From contig NC_030995.1 in assembly GCF_000149955.1 (NCBI RefSeq), positions 558,001 through 622,000 of the forward strand: a stretch of 64,000 bases of DNA. Direction: 5' to 3'. Origin of the DNA: Fusarium oxysporum f. sp. lycopersici 4287 (Eukaryota > Ascomycota > Sordariomycetes > Hypocreales > Nectriaceae). Shown piece by piece: positions 33,896-43,800 of this stretch. A program made the translations under genes and the position numbers. Position 1 is the first letter of the stretch. Every line of letters starts with the position of its first letter. The notes below the pieces were generated by a model. The model was not told the origin of the DNA. It saw nothing but the letters and a program-made list of their open reading frames with translations, and did no database searches.

Positions 33896-35425
33896 ATGCC
33901 CCTGTTCAAGAACTTTCGCAGCGGCGCAAAGGTCGTGGACCAAGCGGTCAATCTGGATCCTCACACCTGGACATTGCCATCGTCATACAAACCCGCTCAG
34001 CCAGACGATAAACAAACAATCATTCCTGACCCAAGAGTCTTCTCAAATGTATTTTCTATTCCCTGTGAAACCGAAGCACAAAGTATTGAGACTCTATTGG
34101 CATACCCCGACGCGAGCCATGCTGCCGTACATCTGGCTCTTCTTGAATGTTTTCGCAACCTGAGGGCTGGCGCAAAGGCGCTTGACGTCGAGGTCATCCA
34201 ACCACCTTCATATGACGAAACCAAGAGTTCAATGCCAGCGTCGCCTTCAGAGCCTACACAACTTCCCGCATCCCAAAAATGGGATCTTCTCATAAAGCTC
34301 GCCGTTACTCGATTTACTACCTGGTGGTCTGGCATCGAGCTATTACTGAACCACGCGAATGCCTACTCGCATCATGGCGGCAGCCGTGCTGCTCTTCAGC
34401 TTACCAAAGACTATCTGCCACCGTTGGACATCCTACTCGTCTGGTACGCACTTATGCTGAGCTCAGAGGCTTATGATGCTGCCTGCGACGCACAGGGTGC
34501 CAATGCCACGCGCTTGAAAAATATTTGCTTCCCTTGGCCTGCCATTCGCGATGTCATCAATATGGACAAGATGCAGCTTGTACTCCCTCGATCTGCACAG
34601 AAGTTGTTCACTAATATCACCTCTCAACCATGCGACATTCTTGAGTATATCCAGAGTCCCCCGGCATATGCCGACATCGGCAAAGTGCGTATTGAGACGG
34701 ATTTATTTAGCGAAGTCAAGAGGCATGAAGATATCATGGAGGAATCCCATAAGCTTCTGTGGATACGTTCACCTGCCTTACAAGGGTCCCTGATCCGAGC
34801 GGGCTTGGAGTACCTCGACTTTCACTTGAGGGAGCCCAATGCAGTGGAAGAGGAGATGGTTTGTCATCAGTCCTTCGGCGTTAGGCTTTTCTGGAGGACG
34901 CACCGCCTGTTTCCAAGACAATACAAGGCCTTCCTGAAAGAGATTGGAGGCATACAGTCGGAGCCAACGCAGGGCCAGGACCTCAAACGAGATGCGAAGA
35001 TTCTTTTCGATATGGACGACCCATCGCCCATACAGGAGCACTGCCATTGCTGGACCTGCGAGCGCATTCGCGATGATATCCCAGAATTTGTCTACACAAA
35101 CCCTTCAGCAACAGCATCCTCTTCTACGAGCTTGACTACCATGCAGAAGCAAATCTCTTCGTTATCTGCCGAGAGTCTACTTCAGATTCAAGATGACCTA
35201 GGCTTCTATCTTGCAGTTGAGGACGCTCGCAGATCAGGGCTGCCATTGCCAACTCGGCCACCGACTACTACAGAGAAGGAAGCTGATAAGATTGCTAAAC
35301 AGAAACAAAAGGAGCTTGGATATAGACCGGGATTGAATGAGTATGTGGAAGTGTTACCTGATGGGAGACGCAAGATCCGGACGCATAAGTATGCAAGTGG
35401 AATGTGGGGTACGACTTGGGTTTGA
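33896..35425 (+). CDS. GRDP-like protein (glycine-rich domain-containing protein-like, PF07173 type)
   Basis: Intronless, 509 residues from ATG at 33896. The frame is open a little further upstream without an ATG. The segment LAVTRFTTWWSGIELLL, followed by YLPPLDILLVWYALMLSSEAY, then FPWPAIRDVI, matches the core pattern of the GRDP-like family, in which PPLDVLMVWHAHMLNP is typical. The C-terminus is basic with GYRPGLNEYVEVLPDGRRKI. In fungal annotations these are often mislabelled as dioxygenases. No enzyme motif is seen. The cellular role is unknown. A cluster of cysteines and histidines, HCHCWTCERI, lies near residue 383 and might bind a metal. Confidence 0.65.
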   Translation: MPLFKNFRSGAKVVDQAVNLDPHTWTLPSSYKPAQPDDKQTIIPDPRVFSNVFSIPCETEAQSIETLLAYPDASHAAVHLALLECFRNLRAGAKALDVEVIQPPSYDETKSSMPASPSEPTQLPASQKWDLLIKLAVTRFTTWWSGIELLLNHANAYSHHGGSRAALQLTKDYLPPLDILLVWYALMLSSEAYDAACDAQGANATRLKNICFPWPAIRDVINMDKMQLVLPRSAQKLFTNITSQPCDILEYIQSPPAYADIGKVRIETDLFSEVKRHEDIMEESHKLLWIRSPALQGSLIRAGLEYLDFHLREPNAVEEEMVCHQSFGVRLFWRTHRLFPRQYKAFLKEIGGIQSEPTQGQDLKRDAKILFDMDDPSPIQEHCHCWTCERIRDDIPEFVYTNPSATASSSTSLTTMQKQISSLSAESLLQIQDDLGFYLAVEDARRSGLPLPTRPPTTTEKEADKIAKQKQKELGYRPGLNEYVEVLPDGRRKIRTHKYASGMWGTTWV

Positions 35426-35676
35426 TCTTTGCTTGCAGACATTTGTATCAGTCATATCGAAAAGAGGCAACAGGTTGCAAATTTATTGGATAAGGCGACC
35501 GTTTGGGTTGTCAGAGGCGATGTTTTGTTGTTTGATAATGGCTTCTCTCTCGAACTTTAGTGGAAGATGTATACTATCAGTTACAACTTTCTACAACCTG
35601 AACAGCAACAAAGATTCCAGCGATCAAGAAGGCTCGTGAACAGATGTGGAGGACTTTACAGCCAGAAAGAACAGCA

Positions 35677-35834
35677 NNNNNNNNNNNNNNNNNNNNNNNN
35701 NNNNNNNNNNNNNNNNNNNNNNNNNNNNNNNNNNNNNNNNNNNNNNNNNNNNNNNNNNNNNNNNNNNNNNNNNNNNNNNNNNNNNNNNNNNNNNNNNNNN
35801 NNNNNNNNNNNNNNNNNNNNNNNNNNNNNNNNNN
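35677..35834. other. Assembly gap (158 N)
   Basis: A run of 158 N. It removes the 3' end of the ankyrin-subtilase gene. The true length is unknown. Confidence 0.99.
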
Positions 35835-38800
35835 AAATAAGCTGCTGCCCCTCATCCAGCCCAATACCACGAAGTACATTATACATATCATCGTGATTCG
35901 CAAGCCGCTCCAGATCCTCGGCGCTAACAGCCGTAGTGGACGGATGTTCCTTACCATGAACAACAGCAAGGTTGACGCAGTGTAATATAAGTGCTGCTAG
36001 ACCATCTGCCAAAGCCGTAGCCACAGATGAGCCAGTGCGTTCTTCAAAGTCATCTGGTAACGCCCCCTCTCGGTGTGGATTTCGCGATACTACCTTGTGG
36101 CCAGGTAAGATAAAACTTAGGCTCTGCGGGTTGCCTGTTGGACCCCATACGCGGCCGTCTGCAGTGGCTGCGCCGATGCGGAAGATGCGCCGCTGGTCGA
36201 AAGACCATGGATATTCGACTTCTGCGATGGCCCCGGTGTCGGCGGCGGCGCAGAAGAGGAGGATACCGGCGTCAAGAGCATCCTTGATAGCTTGGCGGAA
36301 AGTATTGACGCCATCGCGGTTCTCGACTGTTTCTTTGACCGTCCAGGACATTGAGATGATGTCCACCTTCTGATCTATCGCTGCCCTTACAGCCTATTTT
36401 TTGTTAGCCATGGAAACATGTTTGTTTCTAGATCTGTACTCACCAGAGCCGCGCTTTCAGCAGCGATGTATTCCTTCCCATGGGTCTGTGTCGCCAAGTT
36501 GAGACTTGTGTGCGTCTCAAGCTTATACACATAAAGCCTCGCCATCGGACATACCCTGCAAATCATATCCGCCATAACAGTTCCATGGCCCTTCGTAGAC
36601 CTATAGTAAGGGCTTGGTCCATTCTCGTGCGGGAAACCTCTGCTGAACGTTTCTCCACCCCAGATTTTACCACGAAGAGACTCAACATAGGGATCAGCGC
36701 CATCGTCGATGAGGGCGACCTTGATGCCATTCTGAGGCTTGACAAACTCAGAGCACGTATTTTGTAATTCATCTGCAAACTTGTCCATACAGTTCAACCA
36801 TCTGTTAGACTGTAGACTCATCTCATTGATGCCGCTTTGAGCTTTTGCAAATGCCCCTTCTCGGACGATGCGTTCACTTCCTGGGACATCTGCTTTGCAT
36901 CTAAAGACGAGTATGCGTCTTCCTCCCCCCGTATCGTCTTCGTCATTTGAAAGAGTCCTTTTCGGGTTTGCAGCTGCTGATTCGTTCAACCGCTCCTCGA
37001 AATCATTTGCGTACATAGTGATGCGATCGGCCGACTCCAATGCCTATCAAACATGCAATGTTAGTTTCACTCTGAAGGTAGGTCCTAGACTAGCACATAC
37101 CTGCTCTTCGCTGTATACCAGATGTACCGCCTCTAGCTTTTCTAGCTTCGCCAGCCCTTCAGGCTCACTCCAAGCTCTCAAAATGGCCCTGTTACCACTC
37201 CATCGCAAATAGAGCTGTCTCACATTCCGACAAGCAGTCAGGATTGTCTCTGGACACAAGTCAACCTTGGTCCAGTCAAGGATCTCCACCTCAAAAGGTC
37301 GAAGACAATCCTCGAGTGCCTTGTCGCTATGTGATGGATCTTTCAGGTCATCCACCATCACCTTAAGGATGTGTTTGACCCCCTTCCCCTTGAGCCAGTT
37401 GAAGAAAACAGTGAGATCATCCCTACCGCGTCCTTTATTTGACGTCTGCGTCCGATTCCTAGTTAGCCTTGCTTTTACAGCGGATACAGGAGGTTTCTGA
37501 AGCTCTATTCTTCGGAACGAAACATAGCGTAGAACTTGGTCAAAGTTGATATGGTCATAACTCTGTTTGAAAGAATCCTCATAGATCTCGGGTGGTGCCT
37601 CCGAGTAGTCGAAGCATAAGTTAATGTCTAAAACCAAGAGTTAGCATTGCCTAAATTAAGGGGGGTCTTGTCTCACTATTGAGATTCGCGCCATGAAGAA
37701 ACTTCACAGCTTTGAGCTGGTCTCTGCTGGCAGGCTTCGAATTGATCGTCAGAGTAGTCCGGAGATAATGTAGCTTGACTGCCTGGCGGATCTTCTCTGC
37801 GTATTCGCTCTTACGCTTCTCTTCCTGGGCCTGCTTTTCAACGTTCTCCATACCCGTTTGTCTTCTCTGTATAGGCTTGAAACCTTCGGGTGCCTCTCCC
37901 GGCGTTCTTCCGTTCTCAGCTCCATGGAGTCCATCTGCGTTTGAAGTGTGGCTTGAAGAGGATACATCTGTCTGTTCTGATCCTCGTGCATGAAGATTAT
38001 CAGGCCCTCGATGTAGCCCTCCGTGGCCGTCTTTGCCTGGCTGTTGAGAGATGCGACTTCTCCCACTAACATGCTCCAACCCTCCTTTGGGCCTGGATCC
38101 AGCGTGTTCACCCTCTTGACCTTGGTCTTCCCTGGATTCAACTTGCTTTCTCTCCCCAATACGAGCGGAAGCTGGTACCTCGAATTGTTTCCGCCAGAGA
38201 CGCTGTGTATGGTCTTGGTATTCATAGACGGATAGGTTTTGAGGTTCTTTGGTATACTTATCCAAGGCACTGTCTCCGTGAGCAAGAAGCGCCTCAACAA
38301 TCCTCAATTGTGCTTCTGATGCATATTTGTAGTCGACTGCCAGGTGCAAGGGTGTCAAGCCGCTTTGATCTGGGGCGCGAAGTGTCTCTTCGGATGCTCG
38401 TTTAATCAACTTTATGGTATACTGGTGCTGAAGGTTGTGATAGATGGCTGTATGTATGCAGTTCCTCCTGTGCTCACAAGTAATGCGGAGCAGTGAATCA
38501 AGGTAATCAATCGCTTTCTTCTCATCCAGGACCACTTCGATGAACGCATGGTTCTTTTTGGCGATAGCGGTATGCAGAGGAGTTTTGCTTGAATCGTCCA
38601 CGCGGTACAGCAAAGTCTTGTCGAACTTGATTACGCACCGAGTCAACGATTTGTGTCCCACTGTGTTTGCAATCATATGAAGGAGTGTCTGGTTTGAGTC
38701 TTTTGTCGATTTTGAGAGAAATTGCCCATACTTTTGTAAGAAGCTCTCCCGATTTTCTCTCTTGCCCAAGTTCAACTTCATGTTCCGAGCCTCATTCGTG

Positions 38801-38940
38801 ATGCTCTCAAAGGCAAAAAGCACCTCATCGTGGTTGGGTATCTTAGCGGGCTCCTCCTCAAAATCATCGTTCTCGTAGTCCTCATCGTCATCATCGCTAA
38901 CGACGCCTCTGACATCTGTTGTAAATGCAACTTTTGTCAT
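35835..38940 (-). CDS. Ankyrin-repeat / subtilisin-like serine protease (S8), C-terminus lost in gap
   Basis: Exons 38940-37677, 37627-37101, 37043-36444 and 36393 into the gap give at least 983 residues. The N-terminus is acidic, then ankyrin-type repeats lie at about residues 90-240 (TPLHTAIAKKNHAFIEVVL, SGLTPLHLAVDYKYASEAQL). A charged, low-complexity linker spans about 260-400, and a conserved-looking middle domain about 422-597. The protease domain follows with the triad in order: Asp710 in VALIDDGAD, His750 in KGHGTVMADM, Ser920 in GSSVATALADGLAAL. The oxyanion asparagine position (LLFCAAADTGA) carries no Asn, as far as I can align it. There is no signal peptide, so it should act inside the cell. 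Such S8 domains are known in fungi attached to or beside NLR proteins, for example the Podospora HET-Q2 type. It is divergent from the beta-rich gene, with 316 bp between the start codons. Confidence 0.85.
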
Positions 38941-39256
38941 CGTTCTGGTGTCAAATCTATTTGGGATGTATCTTTCTCAGCTCTTGTTTTGCATTTCAAT
39001 GACCCTCTGGTTGCTTATTTGCTTCTCTGCTTACCCGCAGCTGCCTGCAGCTACAGAAGACACGTCATTTATTAACCGCTCACCAGACTCAAGGATATCC
39101 ATAAATGAACAGGGGTGCAGAGAACCCCATTTCCAAGCGCATGTACCTCCTATGTACCAGATCAGGCTGTCGTGACGACCCCTCCACTTCTTGATCACAA
39201 ACTTCTACCATTTACAGAGTACTCACATCCTACCTATTGACGTCAACGCTCACACA
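38941..39256. promoter_or_regulatory. Shared divergent promoter of the subtilase and beta-rich genes
   Basis: 316 bp lie between the two start codons, so both genes must use this stretch. This suggests joint expression. I see no named operator motif. Confidence 0.5.
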
Positions 39257-40159
39257 ATGAGTACTGACCCTAATTACGACGTGGATGCCGAGGAAGAGAT
39301 CTCCTTTGGCATCGCACTTGCACCCAAAGGCGAAGAGGGGAGTGAGTTTCGCACTCAAAATGATCCATTGGATCCGTATCAGCGCGAGAACATCATCGAA
39401 CGCAAAGGCGCCGTGGACATTCGCTGCTCCAGTGTCGACATTATTCACGGCCTATTTGATCCCGATGGCGATGATTTGTGTACTCTAATTGTTCTCGAAT
39501 TTCGATTTGACCCGAGAAAACGAGCGCGACGCATCGCACATGTCGATATCGAGCTGAGGTTCTCCGCTAGCGAGAAAGGCGTAGCCGACCCCCAGGTTTT
39601 TGCTATCGCGCCCAACGGCAACTTGAGATTTGCTCAGACGACACAGACAGAGACAACGACTACTGGAGGCGACGTGACCCTTGGCGCAGGCGCGGCTGGA
39701 GTGGAATTAGGAAGCGGTCTGAAGTATGAGCGTGAAATTGCAAGAGAGATGAGCTACGCAGCGTCCGTCACAGGGTCCATCGATTTGCGCGGGCGAAACT
39801 ATGGCAAGCCAAACTGCGCGTCTTGGACGCTGCTGGAAAACCCTGAGACAAAGTCTGGTGTACCTGTCTCTATGAGAACCGCCATTCTGCTCAAGAGAAG
39901 GGACGAGGGACGTTTCCAGTGCGTGGTGACCGTCAACGCCAAAGCCGACTGGAGAACGTCGATGGAATGGCTTGTCGGCACCACGAAGCGTGATGACCCG
40001 GTACTACTTGATCCGACGCTGGCTCCAACAAGTGATAGGTACAAGGACATGGAGATGAAGCTTGGGGAACTAGATCTAAACGCTGTCTGCGATATCACCT
40101 CGGCCAACGTGATCGAGAACTCTGTGAAGACAAGTAAAATAGGTAATCAGAGCTCCTGA
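39257..40159 (+). CDS. Beta-rich protein of unknown family, partner of the subtilase
   Basis: Intronless, 300 residues from ATG at 39257. The frame is open upstream, but this is the first ATG. There is no signal peptide and no long hydrophobic helix. The first part (60-120) alternates in a beta pattern, with VLEFRFDPRKRARRIAHVDI and LRFSASEKGVADPQV. Residues about 133-177 form a striking Thr/Gly/Ala/Ser-rich stretch (TTTTGGDVTLGAGAAGVELG onward) with alternating small and hydrophobic residues, as in amphipathic beta hairpins. The remainder again looks like beta strands, with MRTAILLKRRDEGRFQCVVT. I do not recognise the family. Its position suggests that it may be the substrate or target of the neighbouring protease. 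That is inference. Confidence 0.6.
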   Translation: MSTDPNYDVDAEEEISFGIALAPKGEEGSEFRTQNDPLDPYQRENIIERKGAVDIRCSSVDIIHGLFDPDGDDLCTLIVLEFRFDPRKRARRIAHVDIELRFSASEKGVADPQVFAIAPNGNLRFAQTTQTETTTTGGDVTLGAGAAGVELGSGLKYEREIAREMSYAASVTGSIDLRGRNYGKPNCASWTLLENPETKSGVPVSMRTAILLKRRDEGRFQCVVTVNAKADWRTSMEWLVGTTKRDDPVLLDPTLAPTSDRYKDMEMKLGELDLNAVCDITSANVIENSVKTSKIGNQSS

Positions 40160-40891
40160 AGCAAATTCTATAGCATTGACTCTCTAGTTGACTTGAATAC
40201 CACAGACCACCTAGACAGGTTACTCAGAACTTGATCGAAAGTGTACATCTCAGGTACCAACTGAATCACGCATTGGCAACTTTTTGCGAACATCCTTGGC
40301 GGAGCTTTGACCCATTCCATCCTTAAAAGTGGAGATAGGCTTACTCGCCTAGCAATAGCTTAATCCTGTTCGAAAATCCGTGGTGGAAGATCCTATGATT
40401 TGCTCATATATCGGAAGGATTACTCCATCCAGGAACCCAGCCTCCACATTGACAAGGATTACCCAGCCTCCCAAAGCTCTCTCTGCTTATCTATAGGTCA
40501 ATCTTCGGGAGCTATTGCCAGTTGTCGTTCAGCTCATGCAGGTCGTAAGCAGCCCTCGGGGACCAAGATTAACTTAGGGCCTTTATCCTAAGTGACAAAA
40601 AGATTTAGGTAAATTTAGTATAGACTTAGGGGTGCTTTAGATTGGTTATTTTTATTACTTAGGATGAAGACCCTCTATTTCCCTGCCTCCCCTTGGTATC
40701 ACAAATTTCGATACGAGGGGTCAACAATCATAGGCTTACGGACGATCCACGGCCGATCAGCCCATTTCACGGTGACTGAGTCAGCCTTTGACACTACCGC
40801 TCCTCATGATGACTAGGATCCTATCAACTTCCAGTTTCTAGAAACTAGCCTGTAGTTTGAATCAACATCGCAGGTGCCTGCCGAAGTCGCC
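40160..40891. other. Intergenic region with a MITE-like element
   Basis: It holds the 3' flank of the beta-rich gene, the clearest copy of the short inverted-repeat element (40585-40665) and the promoter of the NLR-like gene. No gene is seen. Confidence 0.45.
40585..40665 (+). repeat. MITE-like element with 15-bp terminal inverted repeats (type copy)
   Basis: The left end atcctaagtgacaaaaa and the right end tttttattacttaggat are inverted repeats with two mismatches. The whole element is 81 bp and AT-rich. Related copies lie at 26327-26394, 46722-46812 and 58613-58672. Confidence 0.65.
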
Positions 40892-43800
40892 ATGGAACAA
40901 GAGGAACGGTCGCTCGATGCTATGGAGACATCTAGCAATACCATGGATAACGATTCTCCATCCGCTGACCTGGGTCTCTCGATCGATACAACCGAAGAAT
41001 ATGAGGCAAGCGAAAAGAAATTCGAGTAAGATAAGCTTACCTTCTTTCACCAGCCATATTTCTAACAAAGCTTGCTATAGTATTGTAGCAATCCATGGCC
41101 TCGTTGGTCCGGGAGGCAAGCCATGGGGCTCAAGTAAGACCAACACCTGGATTCAGGGCTTGGCGGCGCAGATGAACTGGGAAGTCCGCATTATTCAGTA
41201 TGCCTATGATGCCACAAAAATAACAGAGGCTACATATCCCGAGGAGGCTATTTCTTCTGAGGCCTCTACGCTTCTTCAAAAGCTTAGCGAGTTGAGGACA
41301 GACCAGCAAACGGTGAGTATCCTTGAGAATTCGGGTCTGAACGATAACCAACTGAGAGACTCTAGCCGTTACCTATAGCGTTCTTTGGCCACGACATAGG
41401 AGGGATTATCGCGAAGAAGGTTGGTTGGGATGTAATCCATTTCGTTGTGTTCATGCTAACATGATATCAGGCTTTGATACTAGCCAGTCGATATGACAGT
41501 GGACATACTGATATTAGCTACTCAACGAAACTTTTGGTATGGAACATAAAGATCCAAGTTTCTATGAGCTATCCTTAACCTCCTGCAGATGTTCTTCGGC
41601 TGTCCACACAGAACCCTGGATACACATCAAGACATCGAGATTCTTGCTACCAGGCTTGACGTGTTGAAACCAGCAGACTCAACAGCGACTAGCCTGAATA
41701 TGAAATGTCTCGCGAGATCAATCATTGATGTAAACAATTCGTTCTTGAACACAAGAGTCCTAACGCGCGCCAACGTTATCAATATCATTTCATCAAAGAC
41801 AGATCCTGCTGAAAAGGTAAGTTGAAAAGTAGATTTTATGTTGCATTGATGATACTGACTGGCTTACAGGTCTTTGACAAATACACGGCAGCACTTGGAG
41901 TTCCCATGGAGAAGGTTTCACTCATTGACATGTCTCATAACGAGTTGAACGAGGAACCTGAAGGTTATGCTCCGTACGAAGGCTTTCAAACCAAGAGAAT
42001 TTCATCTTGTAATTCAGCAAGCAGTGAAACCTCTGCCAGAAGAAACCTGCTGACATAAATTACAGTTCCCTGGCAGAACGATAAGCTATCTCGTGTTATG
42101 GAAGCCATAATGCTCCAGGCACCTCCAATCTATCCATTCAAGTTCAACACAACCCGCGGATTCGGCTGGATTGCTGAGCACGATACCATGATCAAATGGC
42201 TGAAGTCTTGGGGTCTCGCTCTTCTGCATATTCACGGCACCTCCAGCATTTCTAACGTGGCTCAGCATGTGTATGAAGGAATAGTAGATCGTGGAAAGAG
42301 CACGACATTCCGAGCCATTCTCTACTTCAAATTTGACAAACACGATATCCGCCGGAATTCCATCGGGGCCATGGCAAACTCCTTCTTGCTCCAGATTCTC
42401 AGTCAGATAAGAGAATCCCCTAACGATAAGATGCCAGACATAGAACCACCTGATTTCTCAAATTGTTGGACCAATAAAGATGCCTTCTTCTTTTTGGAAA
42501 AGCTTATGAGGGATATAACAACCCACGGCGAAATTCACTGGATCATTGATGGGCTCGATCAGTGTGATGGCAGCAGTGGTTTGTTCTTGTCCATGGTCTC
42601 TGATATGACCAAGAATTCTGAGCAGCATTTCAAGATTCTGGTGACGACCGTTGATGACAGTCAGATCCGCGAGGCTCTATCGGAGTTTCCTTCAATTGAC
42701 TTGAGAGAGCACCCGCCGACAGCTGATGTTATCGAGAGCGTTGTGCTCGAATTCATGACTGAGCTGTGCCACGTGCGACCTCAGTATCGCCACGGCGAGG
42801 GAAAGATACGACGATTGTTGGATTCTTGCAGTGATGATGACTTGCTGCGGCGCCTCCTACTCGAATGGCTCCTGGTAGCCCCTTGTACATCAATCAAGTC
42901 TTCGCTAGAGCGGGATCTCACATCACTTTCACCCCTTTCGCCGGCTAAGATATTCGAAAGATGCTTGCAGGCGGTGCCGGAAAACTCGCGACCTTGGGCC
43001 CGAAAAGTCTTGATGTGGATGGTGCTGTCTTTTCGACCGTTGACTCCTGAAGAACTGGGAAGTGCACTCAGCCTCGGTACCTCAACGGACCTGGTGCCTG
43101 ATCAGGAGACATATGGAGATCTCATGTGGGATATTGAAAACTGTCTTGGACCTATGATAATACTAGAGAATGGTCACGTTCAATTTCGCCATCCAGCTGC
43201 TCGGGACTTCTTGACGACTAGCCATGACGCTTCCGACAGAAACCAGCCTTGGTACGCTTGGAACTCTTCGGAAGAAGGCCATCGAGAGATCACCGACGCT
43301 TGTGTTAGATATCTCACCTTGTCTTCTACCCAAGACAAGATCCTAGCAGCTTGCCGAACATGTCCTGTTGATCAACGAATATTTGAATACCCATCAGATA
43401 TCACACCATATGCTGTCGAATTCTGGCCACTGCACTACCAACGAGGTCACTCATCAGTATCTCCAAAGCTAGAATCTTTCAACATCGCAAGTTTCTTCGA
43501 CGACGAGACCGCACCCCGGCGTTGGGCTGCAGCCAGATGGTACCTTTCGAATCCTCATATCAGGTCCGACCGAGTCTTCCTGTCACATTTACCAATAATG
43601 GCGTCTATAGGCGACGAGGACTTGGCTAAAGCCTACGTCCAGTCCCAAGAACCTGACGAACGTGATGTTTCCGAGGCGCTTATTGAGGCATCGATATACG
43701 GACATAGCGATGTTGTCAAGTTACTCCTCCACAAGTCAAGCGCAAATGCAGATATCTGCCTCGAAGCTATAATGGCCGCAGGACGGTCGGCAGAATTGAA

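Noticed and set aside
39257..40159. Direct assignment of the beta-rich protein as a gasdermin
   Set aside because: Only the genomic context and a hairpin-like segment suggest it. I see no sequence motif that proves the family.
42275..42310. GxxxxGKST string as the Walker A motif of the NLR-like protein
   Set aside because: It sits after the helix that should follow the P-loop, next to the second strand. It is recorded as a possibility but not accepted.
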